The notes under the pieces: model-generated
Told to the model about the DNA's origin: nothing
Seen by the model: the letters and a program-made list of their open reading frames with translations, nothing else
Databases searched by the model: none
Source of the DNA: Flavobacterium sp. JAD_PAG50586_2
GTDB lineage: Bacteria > Bacteroidota > Bacteroidia > Flavobacteriales > Flavobacteriaceae
DNA: 64,000 nucleotides
Assembly: GCA_023213215.1 (NCBI GenBank)
Contig: CP096136.1
Location: forward strand, 1 to 64,000
Reading direction: 5' to 3'
Program-made: the position numbers and the translations under genes
Shown: piece after piece, positions 26,899 to 38,655 of the stretch
How positions within the stretch are numbered: the stretch's first letter is position 1
Layout of the letters: each line of letters starts with the position of its first letter

Positions 26899-27030
26899 CT
26901 GATTAAGTTGATTAGTTCTTCTAATTAAGTTAATCAGTCCGACTGATTAAGTTGATTAGTTCTTCTAATTAAGTTAATTAGTCCAACTGATTAAGTTAAT
27001 TAGTCCAACTAATTAAGTTGATTAGTTCTT
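26899..27030 (+). repeat. array of six 22-bp palindromic repeats
   Basis: Six consecutive units of exactly 22 bp, beginning at 26899, 26921, 26943, 26965, 26987 and 27009. Each has a 17-bp core close to CTAATTAAGTTAATTAG (a perfect palindrome around the central G in the fourth unit) and a 5-bp spacer, TTCTT, TCCGA or TCCAA. Variants with CTGATTAAG or TTAATCAG alternate. The 5-bp spacers rule out CRISPR. No coding potential was seen. Confidence 0.85.
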
Positions 27031-27183
27031 CTCCTCTAAGCTTAGCGGAGAAAGTTTCCGCCAATATTAGAAAACAACTTCTCCACAAGGCTTCGACAAC
27101 TTATCTTTCAATATTGACATTGGCATATTACAATAGCCACCTTTGTCATTCCTTTCTTTCCTCTAAAAGGCAGTGGAAAAAAT

Positions 27184-27354
27184 ATGGCGACATTAATTGG
27201 AACTAAAAAAAGCATTTTAATAACAGGAGGCTTCTTTGCGATTGTATTAACTTGGGAAGTAATTATAAAATTCAAACAGTACAAAGCAGAAAAATTCGAT
27301 ATAGAAACCGAAATTGAGCAAATAGAAAGTCAAATTCTCAAAATTCGAGAATAA
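27184..27354 (+). CDS. 56-aa membrane-anchored coiled-coil protein
   Basis: An ATG at 27184 and TAA at 27352-27354 encode 56 residues: one TM helix (SILITGGFFAIVLTWEVIIK) followed by a charged coiled-coil-like helix (KAEKFDIETEIEQIESQIL, ending KIRE). The amphipathic heptad pattern after the TM supports a genuine small protein. No family is recognised. From its stop to 27572 I see only AT-rich non-coding sequence. Confidence 0.5.
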   Translation: MATLIGTKKSILITGGFFAIVLTWEVIIKFKQYKAEKFDIETEIEQIESQILKIRE

Positions 27355-27572
27355 AGCCACTGCTTATAACAGCTATTTCACACAATAACTGGTTTTATCT
27401 TCCTTAGCCATTAAATATTAAGAACTTGATAAGCCCAGTGCGCTTCAGGCACATAAGCTTCAGCTCATCCAATCAGCTCACTTCCGAATAAACAGGCATC
27501 CGCAAAAAAGGAACAAGACATTAGCACAAAGGAATCCTACCCGCAATCAACTTCCACCACACCACGAACAAA

Positions 27573-27600
27573 TAAAAAAGCCCCAACTTTTGTCAGGGCT
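27573..27600 (-). terminator. terminator of the large adhesin gene
   Basis: On the minus strand AGCCCTGACAAAAGTTGGGGCT forms a short hairpin (AGCCC/GGGCT) followed by TTTTTTA. It lies 35 bp after the adhesin stop codon. AATTCGTAATTCGTAATT-type repeats lie between them. Confidence 0.7.
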
Positions 27601-27634
27601 CATTCGTAATTCGTAATTCTAAATTCGTAATTGT

Positions 27635-30600
27635 CTATCGCTTCAGCGTAAAGTGTGCTTTAAACTGCCTCATAGCCGAATTCTCCTCAAAGTCCACCGT
27701 AAACCAGTAATCATCCGATGGCAGGAGGTGTCCGTTGTACGTTCCGTCCCAACCTGCTCCTTTAGAGCTGATCTGTTTGAGAAGCTTTCCGTATCGGTCA
27801 AAGATGAAGATCTTAGCCGAAGGCTGTCCCTGCAGTCCCCAGATGTTCCACGTATCGTGTATTCCATCCCCGTTCGGAGTGAAATAATGAGGATAATCGA
27901 TGATGTTTACATTACCGATAATCAGTTCCTCACAGCTGTAGGCAATACCACCCTCGGTATCCCACACATGGATGGTGTGCTCCACACCGATGCTGACGTT
28001 CTCAAACACATTACTGGTCTGTCTCGGTCCGTCATCAAGGCTGTATTCATACGTTCCGTATCCCTCAGCGATTACCGTTATGATCTGTTGGTTACTAAAG
28101 GCATTGGTTACCGTATACCCTATCGTACCTGACGGTATAACCGCAGGTCCGGACTGTATCACATCAAAAGGAGCCGATGTCGTATCACATCCCAATGCAC
28201 TGATGCTTGTTACATGCACCGTATAGCTTCTGGTAGCTCCGCCTGTGGCTGGTGTATCCACCGTATAGGTCGGACCGCTGCCGATGACCGTTGTCGGGCT
28301 CGCGGCCTCAAACCACTCAAAGGTATAATCCGACGTATTGGTAATCCCGCTGTCCAGTGTCAGTGGCCGTATCACAGCTCCCGTTACAAAGTCAACACAG
28401 ATGGTAGTCACTCCGTTTGGCGTGTTTATGATAGGATTAGGATATCGCTCCACATTTATTACAATGGTCGCCAGGGCATAACAGTATGGCGTAATGCTGT
28501 TGCTGCTGTTCTCTACCTTAACCCAGATCGTATCGGTATCTGGATCGGTAATGTAGGCCACTTCCTCTGCCGCCGTTAAAGGGTTGGTACCTGCATCGGC
28601 ATCAGCCTGCGTCCTGTAATAGCTCACAAGGAACACAGCCGGGTTCTGCCCGTTTAATATCGCTGTTTCGAACTGCGTAAGGTCAATCTCATATACACCG
28701 TCGTAAGGGTCGGCATAGGTATCACAGGTCTCAAAAGGCGGTGGGCTGGCGGCCGTAGCATAAGCCTCCACGGCAAGGGTCAGTACCCCTGTCGCATTCA
28801 CACAGCCGGTGGCATTGTTCACCACACGGATGTAGATGTTCTGAGTTGTTGGTGTTACATTAGGATAAGGTGATACCAAAGGCGCCGTACCTGAAGCGGC
28901 ATTGCCCGGTGTCAGGTGGTAAGTTATCGTATAGTCTGCCGGCTGCTGGTTGGTGGTGGCCGTTCCCAGTATAAGCGGTGCCAGTATCGGATTGGTCAAA
29001 TCAAACAGTGCCAGTCCGTCGGCATTGTCATCACACATCCTGTAAGGAGCCAGTGGCTGTATAACCGTTGGCAGCGGATTAACCGTTAAGGCCTGCTCCA
29101 CCAAAACATAACAGTGGTTCCCCTGGTAATCCACACGGTTGTTCTCCACACGGATCCATACATTGCTGCCAACCAAGGCTGATGTTGGGGTCATGATCTC
29201 ATTCTGTGGCAGCTGTGCATCAGCCAGTGTACGGTAGTAATGCAGGGTAAGGTTCGGATCACTGTTTTTGATATATGCCTCATTTACCGTCAGATCAAAC
29301 AGCTCCAGCATATCCCCCGGATTATTATCATCGCATTTAGGAGCCAGTGCCGGTGGGTTGGTACGCGGGGTCGGTATCGGAAGCACACGGATATCAAGGG
29401 TCGTGATGCTCTTACAGCCGTCGGCCGTTGTCACTACAACGCCAAGGGTCTGGACCGGCGGCGTCTGGATTAAATAAGCCGTTGGTGTTGTAATAATATT
29501 GGTATTGTTCTGGGCATCTAAAAGGCTTGGGAAATAGTCAACTGCAAAACCTGTTCCCTGATTGATTTCTGTGTTTTTTATCGTTAAGTCAAATACAAAC
29601 AATTGATCATTTGGCACAGCATCATCATCACATACGCTCAATGGTGTTGGGAAGGTAAGCAGTAAAGGTTTGTTTATCTTTAGCCTAAACGAGCCTACAT
29701 TATAACATTCCGTTACATTGTTCTCAACCCTAACCCATATAACTTCATTATTGGATCCAATATAATTGGTATCCGGAATGATCGCACCGGTTGGTACCTC
29801 TGCATTAAGCTGGCTGGTATAATACGTTACGGTATAGCTTGCGGCAGGTAGTGGCTGCAGGGCAAGGACATCAGCTGTCTGTTGGGTCAGATCCACGGAA
29901 GTGACAGCATTCTGAGGGTTGCTGTCATCATCGCATAAAACAATATCATTCAGGGCTATCGGAGCTATCGGGCTTGGATTCACATTCAATTCAACAGGCG
30001 TAATACTAACGCAATGTGTATTGATATCCTCTGCCCTTACATAAAGTATCTGAACAAAGGCAATAATATTATCATAAGCCGATGGATTTGGAATAGTGGT
30101 GCCATTATTCTGAGCATCCACAATGGTTTCATGGAAACTAAGTGCATAAGTTGTAATTCCATTTAACAAGCCTGGTATTAAAGTCGTTAAATCGAAAGTC
30201 GTATATCCGTCCTGGTTATCATCGCAAAGAGTGTAGGGCTGCGTAGGCGGAGTCAATGTTGGTAAAGGTTCTACCCTGATATCCATCGTGGAGATTACAT
30301 AACAACCCGTAATCTGATTGGTAATACGAATACCCAACGTCTGTACGTATTGTATCTGGTTTTCGTAAAGCGAGGTTATAATCTGCCCGGTATTATTTTG
30401 TGCATCGCCCAGACTTGTGTAGAACGTTACATCCATACCCAGCTGTCCTAAAAGAATATCGTTTATTTTACCACCCAAATCAAAAACCTCATAACCAATA
30501 TCTCCTATACTTTGATCGTTGTCACACAAAGAATATTGAGGATAATTAGGCTGGAGCGAACTAGGTAGAGGACTTACAACCAAATTCAGTGTTACAATAT

Positions 30601-33600
30601 CATAACAGCCTGTAGCACTAGTCTCGACTCTTACGTAAAGCATTTCTGCATTTATTGTACCATTCTGATAGCCCGTTATGTTAGTAATAGCATTAGCTGG
30701 CGCCTGCGCATCGGGTAACGAATGATAGAATGTTACAGTAGTCAGTGCAGGATTTATTGAACCTAATATTTCAGGTATTCTCGTTGTCAGGTCAAATACT
30801 TCAAATCCGGTAGGCGCTGTGGTATCGCACAACAGATAGTCTGCAGGCTGGGTAGCTTCAGGTGTTGGGTTCACAATTAACGGAAGCTGAACTACCTGAT
30901 AACATGAGGCTATACCGGAAGTAACTCTAACATACACTGTTTGCAGCCAAGGCACAATATTATCATAACTAGCCGGAGTCGGTATTGAAGTTCCTCCAAC
31001 GTCAGCATCAGTTGGGGTTTCGTGAAAAGTAACTGTATATGTTGGATTTCCTCCTGTAACGCTATTGATAACCTGTGTTAAATCAAAAGTCACAAGACCA
31101 TCATTACTTGGATCACACAGTTGCAATGGTGCTGGAGTATTTACTACAAAATTAGCATTAATTGTTACGGTAACCGGTTCAATGTCAAAACAAGTACCAA
31201 CAGTGCTTTTGATGTAGTAAGTTCCACCTACCGCAACCGCATTTGGATTGGCCAATGGTATGGTTGCACCAGCATCTGTCCAATAAGTCAACGTCCCTCC
31301 ACCTGTACTTCCTGCTGTAATAGTTGGCAAAGTAAGATTAACGGTTGCTGGCGAGCATACCGGTGCTGGATTTGTAATTATTAAATTTGGATTGCTAATC
31401 ACTACAGTTACTGGTTCGATATCAGAACAAGTTCCTAAAGTACTTTTGATGTAATAAGTCCCCGATACAGAAACTGCTGTTGGTATAGCTAATGCCGTTG
31501 TTGCAGTAGCATTAGTCCAATAGCTAAACGTTCCTCCTCCTGTACTTCCTGCTGTAACAGCCGGCAAAGTAATATCTACAGTATTTGGTGAACAAACCGG
31601 CGCAGGATTCGTAATGTTTAAAACTGGTGTTGTACTTATCGTAACAGTAACGGGTTCGATATCAAAACACGCTCCAGAAGTACTTTTAATATAGTAAGTT
31701 CCTCCGGTTGCCGCTGATGGATTAGCCATAGGTGTTGTTGCTCCCGCATTAGTCCAATAACTCAGTGTACCACCACTGGTACTTCCGGCTGTAACAGCTG
31801 GCAAGGTAATATTAACCGTATTCGGAGAACAAACACTTGTTGGATTTGTAATTATCAAGACCGGAGTTGTCGTAATTGTAACTAACACTGGTTTGACATC
31901 TGTACAGCTTCCAGAAGTACTTTTAATATAATAGGTACCGCCTACCGTAATTGCATTTGGATTGGCTAATGCTGTTGTGGCTGCTGCATTTGTCCAATAA
32001 CTCAACGTTCCTCCACCTGTACTTCCTGCGGTAACAGCAGGCAGGGTAATATTCACACTAGCAGGAGAACAAACCGCAACTGGATTTGTAATGGTCAAAA
32101 CAGGCGTAGTTGCAACTGTTACTACCACAGATTCAATATCTGTACAGGTGCCCGATGTACTCTTAATATAATAAGTTCCTCCCGATACTGCCGTTGGATT
32201 AGCCAATGCAGTGGTTGCTCCCAGGTTAGTCCAATAACTCAATGTACCACCACCTGTACTTCCCGCTGTAACAGCTGGCAAGGTAATATCAACGGTATTC
32301 GGAGAACAAACACCTGATGGATTTGTAATGATTAAAACAGGAGTCGTCGTAATGGTAACAACCACTGGTTTGATATCTGTACAGTTTCCTGAAGTACTTT
32401 TAATATAATAAGTTCCGCCTACCGTAATTGCGCTTGGATTGGCTAATGCTGTTGTGGCTGCTGCATTTGTCCAATAACTCAACGTTCCTCCACCAGTACT
32501 TCCTGCTGTAACAGCTGGCAAGGTAATATTCACACTCGCAGGAGAACACACTGCAGCTGGATTTGTAATGGTTAAAACAGGCGTAGTTGTAACTGTTACT
32601 ACCACTGGTTCAATATCAGAACAGCTTCCGGCAACAGTACTTTTAATGTAATAAGTACCGCTTGTAGTCACGGCATTTGGATTAGTCAATGCTGTGGTTG
32701 CCCCAGGATTAGTCCAATACGTTAGTACGCCGCTACCAGTACTTCCTGCTGTTACTGTGGCTGCGGTAATATCAACAGTAGCTGGTGAACAGACCGAAGC
32801 GGGGTTTGTAATGGTTAATGATGGTGTTGCGCTTATGGTAACCACTACAGGTTCAATATCTGAACAGTTTCCAAGTGCACTTTTAATATAATAATTGCCG
32901 CTTGTTGCAACAGCATTTGGATTAGCCAAAGGGATTGTTGCACCAGCATCTGTCCAATAAGTCAACGTCCCTCCCCTGTACTTCCTGCTGTAACGGCAGG
33001 AGCAGTTAAGTCAACCGTTGCCGAGCAGACTGCCGCAGGATTGTGTATGCTTAGCACTGGCGTTACAGAGCACAAGCCATAACAGGTTATAGTCTGACTT
33101 GGTGTACATATGCCATCCCATGTTAAAGTTAGGGTAATTACTTCTCCTAGACCTGCTGTTGGAATCCACACATGTGTTGGCGAAGTAATTGTACCAGTTA
33201 TCGGAGCTCCTCCATTAATAGTATAGTAATAAGTGAAACTGGTTTGAAATTGCGCGCTCGGAGGAAGCTGCCAACGAACATTGTTGAAATCAAAAGCTAC
33301 CTGAGCGATATCTGGTGCCGGAAGAAATCGGGTATTAGCTGCATCACATTGTAATATCGGAGCATCAAGCGGGACACGACCCATATAAACAGTAATTGGA
33401 GCTCTGGGACTTTCACATCCTCCTCCAACAGTCTGGCTAACATAATATGTTACAGAAGTACCCGCAGCACCTGATGTTGATGGTGTCGGTGCAATTGATG
33501 ATGCCGTTCCACCGGTTGCATTTGTTCCATACCAATTTAAAATTCCTCCAGCAACTGGTATTGCAGTCAATTGTGAAGCTGTAGCCCCCGGGCAATAGGT

Positions 33601-34557
33601 CACTGAAATAGTTGTTGGTGCTGGTGGCGCTCCGATTGCTATAGAAGTTATAGAATTAATAATTGATCCACATGGATTAGTTGCAGTAAGTGTAAAAGTA
33701 ATGCTTCCTGTTGCATTATTCGGAACCGTGTAAGTTGTATTAAGATTATTTGGATTAGGAACCGTACCATTGTTGGTTGTCCAAGCAATTGACTGATAGC
33801 CTGATGCTGTTCCCGTTAAGGTTATAACCGAACCAGGTGCCACACAAGTATTTGGACTTGCAGTAGCTAAAGCAGTAAAAGGTGTAACAGGCGCATTACA
33901 TCCTGTATTAGCATAAGAAGGAACATCTGCAGCGGTAAAGTTAACCGTAGCTCCGTCCTGTTGAGCCAATGTACCTCCCGTAGTACCATTAATATTGATT
34001 AAGTCACTTCTTTCATAAGTCACTGTATCACTACATCCTCCACCAAAAGTCATGGATAAGGTCCTTGTACCTGGTGTGGCATTATAATTACCAAAATGCC
34101 CACCGGTTGTGGTTGTATTGTTTTGGAATATAATATATAACGTGCTGTTAAGCGATGTGAATAAGTTATAATTCGGCGTGAAATTCTGACTTGTAATTAG
34201 TAATACCTGAGCATTTGCAGGCAAAACACCACCCGTTGGCTGAAGTACCTGCCCACAGTTACCCGCCGCTAAAATGGCAGCATTAATTTGTGTTATATGG
34301 GCAGCTGTAACAGCATTCTGAACCAAACCTGTCCAGGCTTGTGCTGGCCAGTTTACTGATAATGTACCTGTATTTATTGGAGCTGCTCCCACTTGGAATC
34401 TAACCATTTCATTAAAGCCTTCATCATTAGTTGGTGAAGTTGCTGAACAGGCATCAACCAAGATGGACTCAATTTGGAAACACTGGGAAAATCCTTCGAA
34501 GGAAACTAGTGCTATGGTAATAAATAATAATTTATTTAGATAAGTAAAAATCTTCAT
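27635..34557 (-). CDS. giant T9SS type B (gliding-motility C-terminal) adhesin, frameshifted
   Basis: About 2307 residues once a single base is restored at about 32973 (other repeat copies read CCTCCACCTG where this one reads CCTCCCCTG). A signal peptide (MKIFTYLNKLLFITIALVSF...FSQ) precedes an N-terminal domain of about 220 residues with lamin-tail-like strands. Ig-like regions follow, then eight 80-residue repeats (VLTITNPAAVCSP, TAGSTGGGTLSYWTN, GGTYYIKSTSG), then nine repeats of about 90 residues starting with an LCDD...FDLT motif. The C-terminus (FTPNGDGIHDTWNIWGLQ, FDRYGKLLKQIS, GAGWDGTYNGHLLPSDDYWF) is the type B sorting domain. It is a secreted surface protein, probably for adhesion. 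Confidence 0.9.
31160..32990 (-). repeat. about 240-bp coding tandem repeats in the adhesin
   Basis: Eight nearly identical units of about 240 bp (80 codons each) encode the ITNP...CSP...YYIKST modules. High DNA identity between units makes copy-number change by recombination or assembly collapse likely. The single-base break of this gene lies in the first unit. Confidence 0.85.
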
Positions 34558-34661
34558 TTTAAAATCGCTTTTGTGGTGTCTTTATTGGGGTTTGTTAAGA
34601 AAACGTTATCAAATATATTGATTTTAGTAAAAGAACAATATATTTTTTAGGCAAACAACAT

Positions 34662-34686
34662 AAAAAAGCCTCAATAAATTGAGGCT
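34662..34686 (-). terminator. terminator of proline dehydrogenase
   Basis: AGCCTCAA (34667-34674) pairs with TTGAGGCT (34679-34686) around a 4-nt loop. On the minus strand a TTTTTTA run follows. It lies 8 bp past the stop codon. Confidence 0.85.
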
Positions 34687-34694
34687 ATATATCT

Positions 34695-35867
34695 CTATTT
34701 CTGAGCTTTGCGCCTATGTTTTTCTATCTTTAAAAGGTTTAATTCTCTGCTGGTCTGACCGGCAACTGATGTATTTTCTTCGGCTCTTCTTATCAGATAT
34801 GGCATAACATCCCTAACCGGTCCAAAAGGTAAATACTTCGCAACATTGTAGCCATGTTCTGCCAAGTTATAACTTATGTTATCACTCATACCATACAATT
34901 GCCCGAACCAAATCCTGTTATCATTTTTAGAAATACCCTTAGCTTTCATCAGTTCAATGACTTTATACGAACTTAATTCATTATGTGTTCCGGCAAAAAT
35001 AGCCATGGTATCAAGATGATCCATCATGTAAGCCATTGTTTCATCGTAATTGATATCTGTGGCTTCCTTGCTTGCACAGATTGGCGTTGGATACCCTTTT
35101 TCTTCTGCGCGTTTATGCTCTTTTTCCATATAGGCACCACGAACGAGCTTCATTCCGATATAAAATCCTTCTGTTTTAGCGGTTTCGTGCAATTTCTTTA
35201 GGTAATCCAGTCGATCCCAACGGTACAATTGCAGGGTGTTGAAAACTATCGCCTTTTTCTTATTGTACTTGCGCATCATATCGGTAACCAAATCATCTGC
35301 AGCATCCTGCATCCAGCTTTCTTCACCATCAATTAAAAGCGCAACATCTTTTTCGTGTGCTGTTTTACAGATTAAATCAAAACGCGCTACAACCCTATCC
35401 CATTCTGCCTGTTCTTCGGCAGTTAATGGCTGCTTCTCTCCTATTTTTTCATACAGATAAAAACGTCCCAATCCGGTCGGTTTGAATACCGCAAAAGGAA
35501 TAGCATCCCTTTCTTTAGCAAATTCAACTGTTTTGAGGGTCATCGCCAGAGCAGCATCAAACTGCTCTTCTTCCTCTTTTCCTTCTACCGAATAATCCAA
35601 AACAGACGAAACACCTTTGGTATACATCTTATCAACAACAGAAAGACAATCTTCCTCTGTAGTTCCGCCACAAAAATGATCAAAAACAGTTGCTCTAATC
35701 AAACCTTCTACGGGTAAATGTGCCTTGAGTGCAAAATTCGTAACGGCGGTTCCGATGCGGACTAATGGCTCATTATCAATCATTTTGAATAAAAAATAAG
35801 CCCTGTCTAATTCGGTATCCGTTTTTAGTGCGAAAGCAATCTGAGTATTGTTGAAGATGTTTTCCAT
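34695..35867 (-). CDS. proline dehydrogenase
   Basis: A 390-residue FAD-dependent proline dehydrogenase, which oxidises proline to pyrroline-5-carboxylate at the membrane or in the cytosol. Recognisable motifs include FAVFKPTGLGRFYLYEKI, LLIDGEESWMQDAADDL, NTLQLYRWDRLDYL, GFYIGMKLVRGAYMEKEHKR and FGQLYGMSDNISYNLAEHGY, with the late FGPVRDVMPYLIRRAEEN. Length fits stand-alone PRODH of Bacteroidetes; there is no fused P5C dehydrogenase domain. It is a monocistronic unit with a clear terminator. Confidence 0.95.
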   Translation of the reverse strand: MENIFNNTQIAFALKTDTELDRAYFLFKMIDNEPLVRIGTAVTNFALKAHLPVEGLIRATVFDHFCGGTTEEDCLSVVDKMYTKGVSSVLDYSVEGKEEEEQFDAALAMTLKTVEFAKERDAIPFAVFKPTGLGRFYLYEKIGEKQPLTAEEQAEWDRVVARFDLICKTAHEKDVALLIDGEESWMQDAADDLVTDMMRKYNKKKAIVFNTLQLYRWDRLDYLKKLHETAKTEGFYIGMKLVRGAYMEKEHKRAEEKGYPTPICASKEATDINYDETMAYMMDHLDTMAIFAGTHNELSSYKVIELMKAKGISKNDNRIWFGQLYGMSDNISYNLAEHGYNVAKYLPFGPVRDVMPYLIRRAEENTSVAGQTSRELNLLKIEKHRRKAQK

Positions 35868-35923
35868 AATTCTGTTTGTCGGGCAAATATAAAAAGAGTT
35901 TTAAGAATTATTCCATTTTAAAA

Positions 35924-37351
35924 TTAGTTTGAAGTAGCTATTTTTTTTATCATTCCGTTGAAGATAAAAAAATGGAACGGCAGCATACAATACCAATACA
36001 ATCTGCCAAAAATTCCTTTAGGCCTAAAGGTAGCAATCTGATGCAGTACATCATTCTCATCAATTCTAAATTCTAACCATGCTTCACCGGGAAGTCTCAT
36101 TTCGGCAAAAAGCAAAAGACGTTTATTGGGTTTATCGGCCAGCAAAACCCTCCAAAAATCTAAGGAATCTCCGTTATACAAATCTGATGGGTTTGTTCTT
36201 CCGCGTCGCAAACCAACACCTCCGAATAATTTATCCATCGAACCACGCAATTGCCACATCCAGTTTCCATAATACCATCCTTTCGCTCCGCCAATAGACC
36301 AGATATTCTGCAAAACCTGTTCGGGATTATCAACCTTAATTGACTTAGTGTCTTTCAGGCAACCAAACTTGGGAATCTGGATGTAGTGCGATAGATTGTT
36401 TTTAAATCGGCTGCTAACCAAACTGTCTTTCCAGCTGGAAATCACCAAATTTTGTTCAATCTTTTGAAAAGCCAATTTGATAGAATCTACGTAAGATATT
36501 GGCTTTATACCGAGTAATTGTTGTAGTCGATTGTCTTTACAAACCACTTCCACCTTCATGCTGTCTACCAAATTAATCGCTAATTTATAAGAGGTTGATG
36601 TTACAAAATACAACCAATACGAAGACAGCTTTGGTGTCATAAAAGGTATCGTCACAATCGCTAACTTAATGTTGCGGGTTTTGGCATATAACTGCATCAT
36701 TTGCTTGTAGGTTATAACATTTGGCCCACCAATATCAAAAGACTGATTAAAGCAATCTGTTCGGTTTTGCACATCAATCAGATACTGCACTACATCGCGA
36801 ATGGCAATGGGTTGGGTTTTTGTCAGTACCCATTTTGGGGTAATCATTACAGGAAGTTTTTCGCATAAATCGCGGATAATTTCAAAGGAAGAGCTTCCGG
36901 AACCTACAATAATACCTGCTTTTAGAACCGTGAGATCGGGAATTCCACCATACAATATTTTCTCCACGCTATTTCTGGAAAGCATGTGTCTCGACAAATT
37001 TGGATCGTTTACAATGCCGCTTAGGTAAATGACCTGTTTCACTTTCATGTACGCCGAATACTTATTGAAATTCCGCGCAGTTTTGGCTTCCATAATGTCG
37101 AAAGTATGAGTGGAACTGGACATGGAGTGGATTAAGAAGTAAGCAATATCAATATCTCGTGGAGATTCATCGAGACGTACTTCCTTTAAAAAATCGACTT
37201 CCCAAATCGTTACCATCGACAGTACCTTTGCATCAAATCCCAAACGCATTTTATCGCGAACACAGCAAATTACCTCGTGGCCCTGCGCCAATAATTCGGG
37301 CAATAACCTTCTGCCTACATAACCGTTTGCTCCTGTTAAAAGAATTCTCAT
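35924..37351 (-). CDS. NAD(P)-binding SDR protein with DUF2867
   Basis: A 475-residue protein. The N-terminal Rossmann fold (MRILLTGANGYVGRRLLPEL) belongs to atypical/extended SDRs (VIYLSGIVNDPNLSRHMLSR), and the C-terminal half is DUF2867-like (AKGWYYGNWMWQLRGSMDKL, GDSLDFWRVL, LLLFAEMRLPGEAWLEFRID). It lies 6 bp after the DASH-type photolyase and is the last gene of the photolyase operon. Such proteins commonly accompany photolyases in Bacteroidetes. The substrate is unknown. Confidence 0.85.
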   Translation of the reverse strand: MRILLTGANGYVGRRLLPELLAQGHEVICCVRDKMRLGFDAKVLSMVTIWEVDFLKEVRLDESPRDIDIAYFLIHSMSSSTHTFDIMEAKTARNFNKYSAYMKVKQVIYLSGIVNDPNLSRHMLSRNSVEKILYGGIPDLTVLKAGIIVGSGSSSFEIIRDLCEKLPVMITPKWVLTKTQPIAIRDVVQYLIDVQNRTDCFNQSFDIGGPNVITYKQMMQLYAKTRNIKLAIVTIPFMTPKLSSYWLYFVTSTSYKLAINLVDSMKVEVVCKDNRLQQLLGIKPISYVDSIKLAFQKIEQNLVISSWKDSLVSSRFKNNLSHYIQIPKFGCLKDTKSIKVDNPEQVLQNIWSIGGAKGWYYGNWMWQLRGSMDKLFGGVGLRRGRTNPSDLYNGDSLDFWRVLLADKPNKRLLLFAEMRLPGEAWLEFRIDENDVLHQIATFRPKGIFGRLYWYCMLPFHFFIFNGMIKKIATSN

Positions 37352-37357
37352 CTGCTA

Positions 37358-38655
37358 TTATTTACTGGTATTCAACCATAGATTTCGGTACGCCTTATTT
37401 TTATCATAATCCTGTGCCTGCTTTTCGATGTTGAAATAGCGGTTGCCTCTTGGATCGTTTCCAACGCCTGCCAAATAAGCCCAATTTCCCCAATTACTGC
37501 AGACATCATAATCAATTAGCTGCTGTTCAAAATAGGCTGCGCCGTAACGCCAATCTAATTTTAAATCATTGCAAAAATAACTCGCTACATTCTGTCGTCC
37601 GCGGTTGCTCATGAAGCCTGTTAGTTTAAGTTCCCTCATATTGGCATCGACAAAATCCACTCCGGTTTTTCCTTCAATCAAGCTTTGTAATGTTTTACTG
37701 TTGTGTTTGTTAACCCCAATTCCTTTATTTTGGATTCCAGCCAGTTGAAAGAATTTAGCCTGGTGCTTTTTCATCGAAAACCTAAAATAATCACGCCATA
37801 ACAATTCAAAAACTAACCAATAAGTCGATTCATTGGCTTCGTATTGGGTCTCATATTTTTTAAGTTCGAAGAATATTTCCCTTGGAGATAAACATCCCAA
37901 AGCCAACCACGCCGAAAACTTAGAAGAATAATCTGCTCCAATCATTCCGTTACGGGTTTCCTTATAATTTGAAATCGATTTGGTTTCGAAAAAATAATGT
38001 TTCAATCGCTGTAAACCTGCTGTTTCTCCACCTTTAAACTGAAGCACGGCATTGGAATCCATTGCAGTTTTAGTTAATCCTAAATCTTTTAATTTTGGCA
38101 GAATAATTTCGGGAATTGTGGGGGACTTTATTGCTGAAGGCTTTTCGAAAACGGTTCTGATCGTTGCATCCTGTTCGGTTTTTTTCTGAAATTGGTAAAA
38201 ACATCCGGAATGTCCTTAACGGAAAAAGGTAAGTCTTCAGCATGATACAACGTACTTGTGCTGAGGGTTTCGAATTCGCAACGCACTTTAAAAAGTTCTG
38301 CCTGCACTCTGACTTCTGTCTGTTTTTCCTCGTAAGACACTTCTTTTTTGGCAAATACTTTACAGGCTTTATATTGTTGTACAATTTTGGGGATTTCGAT
38401 TTCGGGTTTTCCTTTTAAAATAATTAAACCTGAGCCTAAGCTGCGGAGATTTTTATCTAAATCACCTACAGCTTCCAGTAAAAACTGCGCCCGAAAGTTT
38501 CCTGTTTTCTGAAACCCAAATTCCGTGGTTTCAAATTGAGCGTCGTCAAAACAATATATAGGAATGACTTCATCGCTTTGCGTAATCGCCTTTACGAGAG
38601 TTTCATTATCGTGTAAACGCAAATCGGTTTTAAACCAAACTACTGCTTTTTTCAT
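37358..38655 (-). CDS. DASH-type cryptochrome/photolyase (frameshifted)
   Basis: A 432-residue flavoprotein after one T is added to the T7 run at 38179-38185 (plus strand). It then reads VFTNFRKKTEQDATIRTVFE. The N-terminal photolyase domain starts [20 protein letters not shown]. The FAD domain has IGADYSSKFSAWLALGCLSP, YWLVFELLWRDYFRF and DYDVCSNWGNWAYLAGVGND. DASH proteins repair cyclobutane dimers in single-stranded DNA with blue light. It overlaps the upstream FeS-type photolyase by 4 bp. Confidence 0.88.

Noticed and set aside
26899..27030. CRISPR array
   Set aside because: Units are 22 bp with 5-bp spacers that recur among units; no unique spacers and no cas genes. The same applies to 61091-61297.
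27653..29477. Several plus-strand ORFs inside the adhesin locus
   Set aside because: They lie opposite the modular repeats and the sorting domain of the adhesin; no recognisable domain, and the composition mirrors the complement.
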